A stretch of DNA of 64,000 nucleotides from Silene conica (GCA_029255685.2 CM055315.2:50125358-50189357); one strand, 5' to 3'. Counted from the first letter of the stretch, positions 1 to 12,273 are shown. The notes: a model not told the origin generated them from the letters alone. Made by a program: numbers and translations.

Positions 1-772
1 GTACAAGTGTAGGTGCGATAACCGAATCTCATATCCTTTTAAAATTTCTCCCACTCAATGTAAGACAATTTGCAAATCCGCATTCGCAAAGGTCGTATCT
101 CACAAGCGATCTGTATCAAGAGTGGTTTCCCCGACTAGAGAGTAACTTAACTGATAAAACGAATCTGTATTCGAGCATGGCCATGCATTTCAGTTACTAC
201 TCCTCGAGTGGCCCTGAGAAATGATAAAATCCTGATAAGGGTTTGGATATTTCCCTCAACTCGAATCCTGCCGATATCGCCCAGCATGAAATAACCCAGA
301 AAAAATCCTCTTGGCCCCTGTTACGGTGACCGTGGGAAAGAAACCAAAGTTACCCAAAATCTGTCTTAATCTCAAGAAACAGTTGAAAGTCAAAAGACTC
401 GACTCTAAGGAACACTATGGAGGTCCTATCCACGACCTGGCACCCAATGTTATAAAACATTTAGGACTCCATAACGATGTCACGGGGTGTCCTACGAGAT
501 ATCCGTATAACTCGCCTTTGTGATTGGTCAGTCATCCACGTGACTTATGGCTCGTTGAACCCACCATCAACCAACGTCACAAAATGATTACCTGAGTTAT
601 CAGCTCAAGTGGGTAATCAAGGACCAAAACGATGTAATGTTAATCAGTTCACTTGTGGTGTTCAAAATTGGCGTACAATTCCACATGAGAAACAAAACAT
701 TTTATATCATAACAATAAGGTTGAATAGAGTACACGAGAAAATGAATTATTACATGAATTCATAAAAGAGTA
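1..772 (-). other. 3' non-coding region of copia C1
   Basis: Non-coding block between the RNase H stop codon and the 3' LTR. It resembles the matching blocks of C3 (15849-16411), C4 (44199-44997) and C5 (about 60400-61079), including a purine tract (minus-strand GAGTGGGAGAA, near 46-56) and the CTCGAGTGGCC block near 203-214. No convincing reading frame lies here; the short open frame at 311-523 has no family support. Confidence 0.7.
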
Positions 773-2611
773 CTACAACTTAGGAACACATCCAATTCCC
801 ATGGAATGAATGTGCCCTTCATGCTTATCACGTGGTAATGCTTTTGTGAGAGGATCGGCTATGTTGTCATCCGTAGCGATCTTTTCAATAAAAATCTCCT
901 TTTGCTCCACGTAATCTCTGATTAGATGAGCTTTCCGTTGTACATGCCTAGCCTTGCTGCTAGACTTATGCTCCTTAGCTTGGAAGATGGCACCGCTATT
1001 GTCACAATAGACGGTGATTGGGTCATTCGAACTAGGCACTACTGATAGTCCTTGTAAGAATTGACGCATCCATATTGCTTCCTTAGCTGCTTCTGAGGCG
1101 GCATAGTACTCGGACTCAGTCGTAGAATCTGCTGTAACACTCTGTTTAGAACTTTTCCAGCTGACAGCAGCGCCATTAAGAGTAAAGACAAATCCAGACT
1201 GAGATTTCGAGTCATCTCGATCTGTTTGGAAGCTAGCATCTGCGTAACCTGTGGCGCAGAGCGTTGAATCGCCTCCATAAGTCAATCCCCAAACTTTAGT
1301 CCTCCGTAGGTACTTAAGAATGTTTTTCACGGCCATCCAGTGTTGTTCACCTGGATGAGCTTGGAATCGACTTGTCATACTCAATGCATATGCAACGTCA
1401 GGACGTGTGCATATCATGGCATACATGATCGATCCTATTGCCGAAGCATAAGGAATCCGACTCATGCGCTCTTTCTCTTCCACTGACTTAGCTTCTTGAG
1501 TCTTGCTCAAGTGAAGCCCAGGAGTCATAGGAAGGAACCCCTTCTTGGAGTTCGTCATGCTGAATCTCTCCAGAATCTTCTCTATATAAGATTCCTGACT
1601 GAGAGACAATATCCGTCGTGATCTATCCCTGTAGATACGGATGCCCAAAATTCTTTGTGCCTCTCCCAGATCTTTCATCTGGAAATGGTTTTTCAACCAT
1701 GCTTTAACCGAAGATAAGAGAGGTATGTCATTCCCAATCAAGAGTATGTCATCGACATACAGTACTAGGAATACAATCTTACTCCCACTCGACTTGATAT
1801 AGAGACATGGTTCCTCGACTGATCGAATGAACCCATTCTCTTTTATCACTTGGTCGAAGCGATGATTCCAACTCCGCGATGCTTGCTTAAGTCCATAGAT
1901 GGAACGCTTAAGCTTGCAAACTTTCTTAGGATGTGCTGGATCGATAAAACCCTCGGGTTGTACCATGTACAACTCTTCCTCCAAATAACCGTTTAAGAAG
2001 GCGGTTTTAACGTCCATTTGCCATATTTCATAATCATGAAATGCGGCGATCGCTAAGATAATCCGAATGGAACGTAGCATGACTACGGGTGCAAAGATCT
2101 CATCGTAGTGCAAGCCTGGCACTTGGGTGAAACCTTTAGCAACTAGTCTAGCCTTATGGATATCTTGTTGTCTTTCCACGGCATGCTTTATCTTGTAAAG
2201 CCATTTGCATTGAAGGGGACGTACCTTTGCAGGTAGGTCCACAAGATCCCACACGTTGTTCTCATACATGGAGTCCATCTCGGATTGCATGGCTTCTAGC
2301 CATAGCTTTGAGTCAGAACTGGTCATGGCATCTTTATAGGTTGTGGGTTCATTACCCTCTAGGAGTAAGACGTCATCTGTATCGTGTTCCTCGACCATAC
2401 CAATGTATCTGTCCGGTGGAATAGAGACTCTTCCTGACCTCCTAGGTTCCTCAGGGATATCTACCGCAGCCTCGGTTGAAGGAACTGTTTCCTCCAATGG
2501 TTGCTCGGTAGTTGGTTCTTGAACCTCCGATAACTCGAAGGTTCTATTACTCGACTTGTTCTCGAAAAATTCTTTCTCTAAGAACGTCGCACTAGCCGCA
2601 ACAAAAACACG
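773..2611 (-). pseudogene. copia C1 reverse transcriptase-RNase H part of polyprotein
   Basis: In-frame continuation of the C1 polyprotein beyond the TAA at 2612. It starts without its own expected initiator; the first ATG (2497) is internal to the linker. The RT_copia domain opens with WLEAMQSEMDSM, contains KARLVAKGFTQ and MDVKTAFLNG, and has the catalytic LYVDDILL motif. Connection and RNase H follow, with GYADASFQTD, the ADSTTESEY motif and YCDNSGAIF. It ends at a natural stop at 773 after GIGCVPKL. The enzyme would copy element RNA into cDNA inside the virus-like particle. Apart from the upstream stop I see no break, so the inactivation may be recent. Confidence 0.93.
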
Positions 2612-4804
2612 TTATTCGGTAGGCGAGTAGAAGTAATGACCAAAAGTTCCCTTTGGATAGCCTATAAAGTATGTCTTGACCGATCGCGGGCCGAGCTTAT
2701 CCTCGTGTCTCCACTTGACATAAGCCTCGCAGCCCCAAACCCGAATAAAGGACAAGTTAGGGACCGTTCCCTTCCATAACTCGAATGGAGTCTTGTCAAC
2801 AGCTTTAGACGGACTTCGGTTAAGTATTAGAGCGGCCGACAAAAGAGCATAGCCCCACAATGAATCAGGCACAACGGTGTGACTCATCATGGATCGAACC
2901 ATATCAAGTAAAGTTCGATTTCTCCGTTCGGACACACCATTTAATTGTGGTGTTCCAGGTGGAGTCAACTGTAGCACGATGCCACAGTCTTTTAGGTGTT
3001 GATCAAACTCGCGTGAAAGATACTCACCACCACGATCCGAGCGTAGTGCTTTAATCTTTCTACCCAGCTGGTTCTGTACCCGATTCTGGTATTCTTTGAA
3101 CTTGTCAAAGGATTCACTTTTGTGTTTCATCAAGTAGACATAGCCATATCTACTCAAATCATCCGTGAAAGTGATGAAATACCTATAGCCTTCTCGTGCG
3201 TTGATCGACATAGGGCCACATACGTCCGTATGTATGAGTCCTAATAGGTCGGCAGCGCGCATTCCAACACCTTTGAAGGAAATACGAGTCATTTTGCCGA
3301 TGAGACATGATTCACACGTGCCATATGATTCGAAATCAAAGGGCGAAATAGCTCCATTCTGTATGAGCTGTTTTACGCGTTTCTCATTTATGTGTCCCAT
3401 ACGACAATGCCATAGGTAAGTTTGATCTTTGTCACCTTCCTTTATTCTTTTATTATTCACATGTAATATCTCGGTAGTTTGATCTAAAACATAAATTCCA
3501 TTCATGGAAACTGCCTTGCCATAAATCATATTGTGTAAGGAGAAAATACAGCTATTATTCTCTATTACAAATGAAAAGCCGAGTTTGTCAAGTGCAGAAA
3601 CTGAAATAATGTTTTTGGACAAACTAGGAACATAATAACAGTTATATAAAAATAACTCGAATCCACTTGGAAGCTGGATTACGTATGTTCCCTTCGAGAC
3701 TGCAGCCACACGTGCTCCATTCCCGACACGCAGGTCCACCTCACCCTTGGTTAGGGGTTCTTGGTTTCGGAGGCCCTGCACATGATTACATAGATGAGAA
3801 CCACAACCAGTATCAAGTACCCAAGTTCCGCAACTTGCGTGGTTAATCTCAATCATGTGAATAAAAGAAGAAGAAGACATACCAACAGGAGTAACACGGC
3901 CTGCCTTAATGTCCTCGCGATACACGGGGCATGAGCGCCTCCAATGCCCAGTCTTGTGGCAATGGTGACATTCCATGCTTGTATCCTTGCTCTTTGTCTT
4001 GCCTTGTGAGTTACTCGACTCACCAGGCCCACTCTTCGTAAATCCTGGTTTCTTGAACCTGGGCTTACCTACCGCTAGGTCGCCCTGAGCTTTAGCCTTC
4101 CCTTTACCTTTTCCCTTACTTGAGATCATGAGAACATCCTGCTTTAGACTCCCACTCAACTTTAGATCCTTCTCAGTCTGTACGAGAAGGGAGTGGAGCT
4201 CATGGGGAGTCTTCTTCATGTCGTTCATGTAGTAGTTGGCCCTGAAGAGGGCGAACCCATCATGAAGCGAATGAAGCATGCGATCAACGATGATGTTCTC
4301 ACTGATCTTGCAGTTTAGGGACTCCAGTTTCTCGATATTCTCAATCATGTTGAGAATATGTGGGCTAACAGCTTGGCCCTTCTGGAGTTTCGCCTCAAAG
4401 AAGCGACAGGTATGCTCATAAGAAACGATTCTCGGAGCCTTGGAGAATTCGTTAGTGAGCGTGGTGAAAATCTTGTTTGCACCATGGGTTATGAAGCGTC
4501 TTTGCAAATTAGATTCCATTGCATAGATGAGTACGTTCTTTATCGCACCCGCTTCCATAACGAAATCGCTATGAGCGCGAATTTCGTTGGCTCTAGCTCC
4601 AGTTCCTGGGTGTGGCGGAATGGGCTCAGTTAAGAACTTGAGCTTTCCGTCAGCAATGGCAGCATTCCGTAGTGCTGCCTCCCAGTCAGAGAAGTTTGAC
4701 CCATCATTCCTCAGTCTAGTTGACTGATTCATGGAGTCCATGAAGGCTTTTAGCCAGGATTCACGTGCTAGCTTGGCACTTGGCATTGGGTCTTCACCAG
4801 CCAT
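2612..4804 (-). pseudogene. copia C1 Gag-protease-integrase part of polyprotein
   Basis: The first 730 codons of the C1 polyprotein, starting at an ATG (MAGEDPMPSA). Residues about 30-215 match the UBN2-type copia Gag that builds the cytoplasmic particle. A CCHC zinc knuckle lies at C279, C282, H287, C292. The aspartic protease has DTGC at 331-334. The integrase has an HHCC zinc finger (H466, H471, C497, C500) and a catalytic triad D527, D590, E626 with the usual 35-residue D-E spacing. The frame ends at a TAA (2612-2614) just after YSPTE, in the stretch after the integrase core. The downstream RT-RNase H continues in the same frame, so this is one polyprotein broken by a single nonsense codon, not two genes. 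Confidence 0.93.
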
Positions 4805-6150
4805 TTTAGTTTTACAGCAGTTTTAATGAACGTGTTCTACACTGAAAAGAAGATAAAACAAAACCATATAAGCAACTTATTGTTGTGATTTAAGTCTATA
4901 TTAAATTGAATTTAAACTCGTAGACTCATGCATTTATATAATTGATCTCCCTCAAGAATTATATAAACGATCCCAAGACTCAATTTCCGTATATTGATAA
5001 GCCCACAGTTTGGCTAATTCCAATCGTTGGAACTCTTGGTCGATAGATTTCCGTAAATCCTATCTATTAGTCCATCTCAGTCACTGGAATATTATCGAGT
5101 GACCATGATGTTGAGATAAAATAAATCATCTGTTCCCACTTACCCGACGTAGAAGGGGTCATATTATGCCTACCGACGAAGAAGGGATTCATGGGAGGCT
5201 GATTTATAAAGACTAATCTCAATTTTTGGTTATACTAGGAAGACCCCATCAACTTTTATTTATCCATATTTAAGTGAACTAAAAAACTAGCATTTGCGTG
5301 AATGAATTAAATAAAGTGATGGCTTTAAATTGACATGTGACATCTGTATTGTCACAGAAAACTAACGCGTGACCTCTACATGAGTCAGTTTTCAGGCATG
5401 ATATAGGTGGTTTGGTTTTTAGGCGGAATATGATGCAAGCTATTATCGATGAAAGCGTAAAGATAAATGCAATAAACGTAAATAAAAGTCCTAGTGTGGC
5501 CTATCCTACCAAAATAAACATAAAACAACTTGGAATCCACCGTTGGACCCTAGAAGCTTGTCTTGATGTTCCATCTTGGTCCTTGCAGCGGGAGTGAGCA
5601 TCCGGTCTCCGTCTTGTCTTTGGTCTTCACAAAATTACTAATTTAAATTACAAGAGTAAACCTAGATACATTCTAATTTAAATACAAAAGTAATTACATG
5701 GCAAAAACCCAAAACGGAGATTCAAGATCTCAAAATTACAAGCAAGATCGTGTCCCTTCATTACGGTGACACAATCTTCTAAGGCCACACTAAGTTACAA
5801 CCGTTTGCAAAAATTAAATACGTTATTGAAAGCATTCAAGGCATTCACAAGACGATAAATAAAATGCATCAACTAAATAAAATTTATACATGACATAATA
5901 CTGTTATTATGATTAATAAATTTATACCAAACCACCTTTTAAGATTAAAATTAAGTGACTATACCGTTTTAATCACCAATTTTAATAAACATATAATCCA
6001 TTGTTTTAAACTGTTTTAAAAACAATATGTATCAAACGAGGGTGAACCGTTTCACTAAATAATATACTATTTCCGTATACAGTATATTATTTTAAGCCAT
6101 GTGAAAATAAGAAAACAAGTTATTTTCGAAAAGGGAGCCCGAAACATGAG

Positions 6151-6227
6151 CACTCGACCGAGCAGCAGAGGCACTCGATCGAGTGCCAGTGTCACTCGAT
6201 CGAGTGCAGCAGGGGCTCGATCGAGTG
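6151..6227. repeat. four palindromic CACTCGATCGAGTG boxes at exact 21-bp period
   Basis: Boxes start at 6151, 6172, 6193 and 6214, each exactly 21 bp after the last. Boxes 2 and 3 are perfect 14-bp palindromes CACTCGATCGAGTG; boxes 1 and 4 are variants with one arm changed. The 7-9 bases between boxes differ. They lie in the C1 leader close to the primer binding site. Confidence 0.9.
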
Positions 6228-6426
6228 ACTCTTTAAAACGCAATCGCTGCACTTTTAAATCAAAACGAGTTTATAACTTGGATTTAAAACGTGTAAATCA
6301 TATATAAACAACAACAAAAGATTCACATATTGCTAAAAATATCGATTAATTAACAATATGCAAATTATAATCGAAAAACAAGATCGATTTCTCACAAAAA
6401 CACACGCGCGGGGACTGGTACGAGGG

Positions 6427-6461
6427 CATTCGATCGAGTGCAACAGGGACTCGATCGAGTG
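6427..6461. repeat. pair of palindromic TCGATCGA boxes, 21-bp spacing
   Basis: Boxes CATTCGATCGAGTG (6427-6440) and GACTCGATCGAGTG (6448-6461) start exactly 21 bp apart. Same box family as at 6151-6227, about 210 bp nearer the LTR of C1. Confidence 0.88.
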
Positions 6462-6537
6462 CCTAGGCAGATTGCACGGTTTTTCTCAAAATTTTGATTT
6501 TATGAAAGACACAATTGTAAAATTTTCATGGCCTAAG

Positions 6538-6549
6538 GCTCTGATACCA
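6538..6549 (-). other. primer binding site of C1 (initiator tRNA-Met)
   Basis: Minus strand reads TGGTATCAGAGC, complementary to the 3' end of plant initiator tRNA-Met, two bases from the inner edge of the 5' LTR. It primes minus-strand cDNA synthesis. Confidence 0.93.
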
Positions 6550-6551
6550 CT

Positions 6552-7546
6552 TGTGGGGAATAAAACGCGTATTCACCCTAAATTTGCAGGATTATAATGA
6601 AATATGCAATTGTGAATATCGTCATAAGATTAAAAACATGAGAAAAGAAGTACAACCTTTAGTCCTCGCGCAAAAGGCCTAAGAACAGGAATTAATGCAA
6701 ATTCCCTCCTATAACTTGCACCCAAGACTTTGAATGAGACGAGGCCGCGTGTGCTAGAAATCCTCTCCAATTGCCTTGCAATATAGGGAGAGCCCTTGAG
6801 GTTTTAGATGTGAGATCTGAGGTTTTGGGAGAAGAGTGCTCTCAAAACCCTAATTTTTTTTGAGAATTGTTTAAGCAGTGAAACAAGAGTAGTTGACAAA
6901 AGGAGAAGTCTCCTCCTTTTGTAACACTGGCCGGCCGAAAATAGGGTTTGGGTAGGAGTGGGCTTTCCACTCTTACCTTATCCCAATGCGTGATTCGACC
7001 CATTTAGCTTTAAGTTGTTCGCGGGTTTTATTAATAAATCGTAACATGTTATCAGATATTAATACAGTCGATATATTAATAATGGTCTGACAAAATACGA
7101 TATTGTATAATTACCCAAATTAATATAACTGTTTATATTAATACGCGAATACAATATTTAATTAAATATAACCGTTTATATTTAATTTACGAATTAATCA
7201 TGTAATCCGTATTAGCTAAAATTATTTAATCCGTATTAAATAATAATCTCAACATCTTATTGACTAATTTAATAGTCAATACCTCTGACTAACTGTTTAG
7301 TCATATCCGGCAAAATGTGACTGTATTTTCATACCTTCACATCTCTCAAACGTGTCCTATAGGTGTGACGTATAGGGACCAGTTGATCACCGCCATCCGT
7401 ATGACAATAACGTCAAACTTATCTAGCAAGCCAACCGTTATTGATAAACGTGGATCAACTGGTAATAATACAGAAGTATGCCCTTGTGATCCTTAAAGAG
7501 ATTTAATAAGTCATTGTACTTAATTGTCAAGGACACCAGCCCCAAC
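6552..7546 (-). repeat. 5' LTR of copia C1
   Basis: 995-bp long terminal repeat. On the minus strand it starts TGTTGGGGCTGGTGTCC at 7546 and ends ATTCCCCACA at 6552, so it has the TG...CA ends of LTRs. It abuts the primer binding site on its inner side and A1 sequence on its outer side. The partner LTR is outside the window, so its age cannot be read here. Confidence 0.88.
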
Positions 7547-7964
7547 AAAGGGTGAGTATAAGTAAAAGATAGAAAGAAGTAATTTTGTTGAGACACTCAC
7601 CTAACTTCGACTCATGGAAACATGCCTGCAATCTAACATGAACAAGAATTCCACAACTATGTATAACAAGCTCATTAAGTGACCCAGATACATGCAATTG
7701 ATGTAATGAAAGATATGTGAGGTAAAAGGTAAAAAGTGGTTAAGATGTTTTTGGATCTGTGGGGTTAGTAGCCAAGCTAGTAAAACCGCTTCCCAACAAC
7801 ATATTTCACAACTTTTGATATTAAGAAAGTGCTCCTTTTGTAGCACAACTCTCACATTAAATATAAGAAAGGACTCCCAAATATTTTTGAATGAAGCACG
7901 GGAGTGATAACATATAAAAGAAAGGGATTTTTGGAACGAAATTTGCATTCTGATGCTGTCAGGT

Positions 7965-7997
7965 GGTCGACCGACCTAAGAAGGTGGTCGGTCGACT
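7965..7997. repeat. GGTCGACCGACC / GGTCGGTCGACT box pair, 21-bp spacing
   Basis: Two boxes start at 7965 and 7986. The second is the inverted form of the first with one end base changed. In the non-coding 3' region of A1. Confidence 0.88.
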
Positions 7998-8008
7998 TCT
8001 TTCCTGTA

Positions 8009-8106
8009 CGTTTTGATTTTTTTTCGTTTTTCTTTTCTTTCTTTCTTTTTCTGAATTTTTCTGTTCTTTTTTTTTTCTTTCTTGCTTTCTTTCTTTTCTC
8101 TTTTTG
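8009..8106. repeat. polypyrimidine tract
   Basis: About 100 bp of almost pure T and C on the plus strand (purine-rich on the coding strand of A1). A low-complexity tract; open frames over it encode only lysine- and glutamate-rich or phenylalanine-rich strings. Confidence 0.8.
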
Positions 8107-9017
8107 TTCAAGATAGCATACAAACCAAGATGCCTCAAAAAATAATCCAATGACCACAAATACTAGCTTGGAAGGGTAGGCTAAGTATGGGATGTAGTTT
8201 TGGGGGAATAAAAAGGCAGTTTTGGCTATGTGAAGCTTATGGGTAAATATGAGAAAAGGGATCCCAAATGCACGTATCAAGATTCACAAAACGAGATAGT
8301 AAAACAAGTATATAGCAATTCAAGTTCATGTTTATGCATATTGATGTAACATGTTCCAAGGGGAGTACTACTCACATCCTAGACAACTGGTTTAAGAATG
8401 AAACCAGGAAATAAGGCTCTAAAACTCAGAATGTATAGTAGACTGCCAAGGTATAAGTCAAGTCTCAAGATATGCAAGTTGACAAAAACTCGTAGATATG
8501 CGAAAGACTCTCATACTAAAACAAGTTGACAAGGCAAGGTAAAGGCATAAACATGTAAGATAGCAAAATCATCCTTGAAATACTCTCGTTCCGACTCGAC
8601 CTATATGCTGAAATAAACGTGCATTTTTTTTTGGAATTTTTTTGAATTTTTTGAATTTTTTTGGATTTTTGTATATATAAAGAAAATAAAGAAAAGAACG
8701 ATGCAAGACAGAAATGCAATAAACGTGTGACAGAATGCAATGCATGTGACACGAAACCATTCCCCAAACCAACCCGCACAATGTCCCCATTGTGCATTAG
8801 CCTAAGTAAAGGTTTCAGAAAATTAAAGGAAAGATGCAAAGAAGTTAAAACTAAGGAAAAACTGGAAAGAACTCACTGGGTTATGAAGTGCATGGGAAAA
8901 AACCTCCCCAAACCAGCGTAAGCTGGGGGGGTTTTGGTGGCCAGCAGTGCCACTCAAGCAACCAAGTCAATTTCATGATTTCCAAGGGAGAGAAACGAAA
9001 GACCGCAGCGGACAGTA

Positions 9018-9122
9018 GGTCGACCGACCAATGTTTCTGGTCGACCGACCTCCTGTGAATCACAGAAGAATCTGCGATACAGCGACTCTGGTCGACCGAC
9101 CGATGTTTCTGGTCGGTCGACC
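9018..9122. repeat. two box pairs of the GGTCGACCGACC family
   Basis: Pair one starts at 9018 and 9039 (direct orientation). Pair two starts at 9090 and 9111 (inverted orientation). Both have exactly 21 bp between starts, and both spacers contain ATGTTTCT, so these two pairs are recent copies of each other. They lie 180-280 bp downstream of the A1 gag-protease stop. Confidence 0.9.
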
Positions 9123-9300
9123 CTCTGCGTCCTGGAGGTCTTCATTTCTTCGTAAATCCTGAAAAAGCAAGAAAATATGTGCGCCCAACAATGCGCGAGA
9201 TGCCCGGAACGATTCGAAAAGTCTTAACTACTAGCAAACCAAACTAAAAAGTTTCACACAACATAAAATAAATTGTCTTAAAACTGTAACTCAAAAACAA

Positions 9301-12171
9301 CTATCCGCTAAAGATGCGGAAAATATCCGACCACGGCTTCTGACGGCATGCCGTAGTCTCCACGGTTTTTGCTTTAGTAGCAAAACACATCTTCTTTCCG
9401 CCGTCGCAAAGCATATGCGACGGTCTCTCTTCTTGAGCTTGCCTCCTCTTCTTTTTCTCCTCCCGATCCACGACGTCTGGATCCTCATCTTCTTCATAGC
9501 TTAAGCATCCCATTCCTCCTCTCTGGACGATGGCTTCCTTCACTTTGGGTTTCCCCAAACCAGTTCCTGCAATAGTCATAATAGAAGTGTCCTCCCTATT
9601 GCTCCCAATCTGGGGCGGAGGTGTAAAAACAGATACAGGAACAGGTAATAAAGGTGGAGAAGTAGTGATGACCTCATACTTTTTCTCAGAAGTGATAGCA
9701 TTACATGTGATGGGAGTCATAGCATCCTTCTTCCTGTAAGATAGGCCATAGATAATAGAATGTTTGCCTACTTTGAAGGTTAGAGTCCCAGTACCCACAT
9801 CTATAATGGCACCCGCAGTGTGAAGGAAAGGTCTTCCTAAAATTATAGGTATATGGGCATCCTCTGGGATGTCCAAAACTACAAAGTCGACTGGGAAGAA
9901 GAACCTGTCGATACGGACAGGGATGTTTTCCAATACTCCTATAGGTTCCATAGATGTGCGATCAGCCATCTGGACTGTCATACTGGTCACTGCAAATTCG
10001 GTCATTCCTAGTTTCAAGGCAACGCTTAGGGGCATGACACTTATACTAGCACCTAAGTCGCACAAAGCCTTCTTAACTGGGAAGGTTCCTATATTACAGG
10101 GGACAGAAAAACTACCAGGGTCTTCTAGTTTATGAGGGGCAATGACATGCGATAGAAAGCTAGATGACTCTTCAGTGAGTGCCACCGACTCAACCTTTTC
10201 TAGAGACCTCTTTCGTGATAAAAGTTGTCTCATGAATTTAAGATATGAAGGAACCTGTTGAACTAATTCTAAAAATGGGACTTGAACATTCAATGAACGA
10301 ATCACATCTTTAAATTTGTCAAAAGATACCTGATCCTTTGAAGGCACGAGTCTCTCTGGAAAAGGAGCAGCTGAGGATTCCGCATTTGCAGCCCTTTTTA
10401 AAAACCTGGGGGTCTTGTCGCCCCTGAAAAGGAAATCCCGCAAGTTATTCGGCAAATCTGGACGAAAGGGAACTTCAGGTTCTGCTTCAGTGGTCGGTCG
10501 ACCAGAATCTTCGGTCGGTCGACCAGTCTCCTGTTCAGGCAAAATTTTCGGGTCCTGACCTGTGGTCGGTCGACCAGAAACTTCGGTCGGTCGACCGCCT
10601 TTGCTGCTACTCGCCTGTTTTTCTTTCTCAGCCCCCACCTTAGCTCCACTGCGCAGGGTTACGACGTTTAGAGTCTCTTTTTTCTGGTCCGGCTTGGTCG
10701 GAAGTTGACCCGGAGCCCTAGTATCATTCTTGCTCGCAATCTGAGCAATCTGGGACTCCAACATCTTCATCCCTGCCTCTCTAGCCTGTGACTCCTTCTG
10801 AACCAACCCGATAAGATTTTGGATAAGAGCATCTGTGTTGGGTGGTGGATTAGAAGGTGGTTGAGGGTTGAAAGGTGGTCTTTGGAAGTTTTGTTTATGT
10901 GGGGGTACATAAGTGGAATTTTGCTGAGGTTGCATGTGTTGTGGGTTTTGAACATTCTGGCTTGTCCACCTTAAGTTGGGATGGACATTGTTATTATTTG
11001 GGTCATAGAAATTGTTCCCACGATAATGCTGAAAAGCGGCACATGTTTCATTAGATGAAGTACAGAACTTTGACACATGCCCTTCTCCACCGCACCTTTC
11101 ACAAGCAAAGGGTCCGTCCTGAACGGCGTTCACTTGGTAAATTCCTCCCTTGCTTCCACTCCCTAGATCGAGCTTTCCTGCAGCCTCAAATTTTTCTAAC
11201 TTGGCTGTCAAGGCCTCAATTGCTGACAGGTTGTACTCGTTTTTTCTCTGATTTCCTCTGGAAGTACCATGCTCAGCACGGTGCACAGCAACATCTTCTA
11301 TTAACTTGAGACCCTTAGTCTCCCCTGAATTATCTTGGAATCTCCCATTAGCTGCAGCATCTAAATAGGCCCTGTTGTCATCATAGAGGCCATTGTAGAA
11401 CTGGTTGCAAAGAAACCATTGTTCGAATCCGTGATGTGGTATGGATCGAACAAGTCTCTTGAACCTGTCCCACGCCTCGCTAAATTCTTCATTGGGACCT
11501 TGCTTGAAATTAGTAATCTGCGCCCTCAGAGCATTAGTCTTTGATGCAGAATAGTATTTCCTGTAGAATGCTAAGGCCAAGGTGTTCCAATCTGTGACTC
11601 CCGCAGCAGTGCGGTCAAGATCTCTTTACCACTCTCTCGTAGAGTCCCTAAGGGAGAAGATGAACATGGTCTGTTTAATCTGGTCCTGCGTCACTCCTTC
11701 TGGGGGTGCTATAGAGCATATGTAATCTGTGAAGATTTCAATATGCTTAGCAGCATCCTCATTGGCCGAGCCTCCAAATTGGTTTCTTTCAACCATAGTA
11801 ATATAGGCAGGCTTGGCCTCGAATGGCTTCCCAGTACCTGCAGGTAAAGTGAACCCTTTGTATAGGTCCTTTGCCTGAGGCATGGAGTGACTGGCAATAG
11901 TAGCTTCCTCTGTCATGTTCTCTTCTTCTTTAGGAAAAACTGGAAAGTAGGTAAAAGATGGTGTTTTTGGTGAAGGCGGATTGATGGGTGAATTTGGTTG
12001 TGAAGGTGGTGTTTTTGGTGAAGATGGTGGTAATTCGAATAAGTCTTCTTGAAATAAGGAAGATGGTGAGCCTCCTTCCTGATTTGCTAGAAGTTGCTTT
12101 CTTCTTTCTCTAAGAGTCCTCTCAATTTCGAGGTCAAGTGGTAGGAGTTCTCCTTGAACTGACCTGCGCAT
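9301..12171 (-). pseudogene. A1 Gag-protease polyprotein with one in-frame stop
   Basis: Open frame from ATG at 12171 to the stop at 9301, 957 codons, broken by one TAA at 11626-11628 after DSTREW. The N-terminal part is a gypsy Gag (FRLSLRD-like region and LAFYRKYY...FKQGPNEEFSEAWDRFK). A CCHC zinc knuckle CERCGGEGHVSKFC follows about 160 residues after the internal ATG at 11580. A proline- and asparagine-rich linker leads to a retroviral-type aspartic protease with CDLGAS, ADRTSMEPIGVL and ILGRPFL, the Athila variant of the usual DTGA. The linker holds two in-frame box pairs that encode GRPTE(V/D)SGRPTT. The frame ends after the protease without RT. Gag would form particles; without pol this copy would depend on another element. 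Confidence 0.9.
10492..10596. repeat. two box pairs inside A1 coding sequence
   Basis: GGTCGGTCGACC boxes start at 10492 and 10513, and at 10564 and 10585. Both pairs have 21-bp spacing, which is seven codons, so they keep the gag-protease frame and encode GRPT repeats in the linker before the protease. They are the same boxes as in the A1 LTR and 3' region. Confidence 0.9.
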
Positions 12172-12273
12172 AAGATGGAAACTACAAGAAAAAAGTGAGA
12201 AGGTTTAAGGAACAAAAAGTTCCTTAAACAAAGAGGGAAACAAAAACAAGAAACAATAAACACTGGCGTCACC

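Larger units (their letters stand above)
4805..6551 (-). other. 5' leader of copia C1
   Basis: 1.7-kb untranslated leader between primer binding site and gag start. AT-rich, no supported reading frame. It carries two clusters of a 14-bp palindrome (6151-6227 and 6427-6461) described separately. Long leaders are shared by all copia elements in this window. Confidence 0.75.
1..7546 (-). mobile_element. Ty1/copia LTR retrotransposon C1 (left end outside window)
   Basis: A minus-strand copia element. Reading from right to left it has a 5' LTR (6552-7546), an iMet primer binding site (6538-6549), a 1.7-kb leader, a gag-protease-integrase-RT-RNase H reading frame (4804 to 773) and a 3' non-coding block. 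Aligning position 3 with 44217 of element C4 suggests the 3' LTR ends about 16 bp left of the window. The order integrase before RT defines copia. C1 is inserted in the 3' part of the Athila-like element A1, which resumes at 7547. The five bases after the LTR are AAGGG, the expected target duplication, but the other copy cannot be seen. One in-frame stop means this copy is not autonomous as it stands. Confidence 0.93.
7547..9300 (-). other. non-coding 3' region of A1
   Basis: 1.75 kb after the A1 gag-protease stop with no recognisable protein. It contains three box pairs (7965, 9018, 9090), a 100-bp pyrimidine tract (8009-8106) and a T-rich TTTTTTGAA repeat (about 8626-8665). Short open frames here are made by these low-complexity tracts. 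An Athila polyprotein would have RT in this position. Confidence 0.7.

Noticed and set aside
311..523. 70-codon open frame on the plus strand
   Set aside because: Antisense in the C1 3' region, starts at TTG, no recognisable domain.
7852..8280. Lysine/glutamate-rich open frames
   Set aside because: Created by the polypyrimidine tract at 8009-8106.
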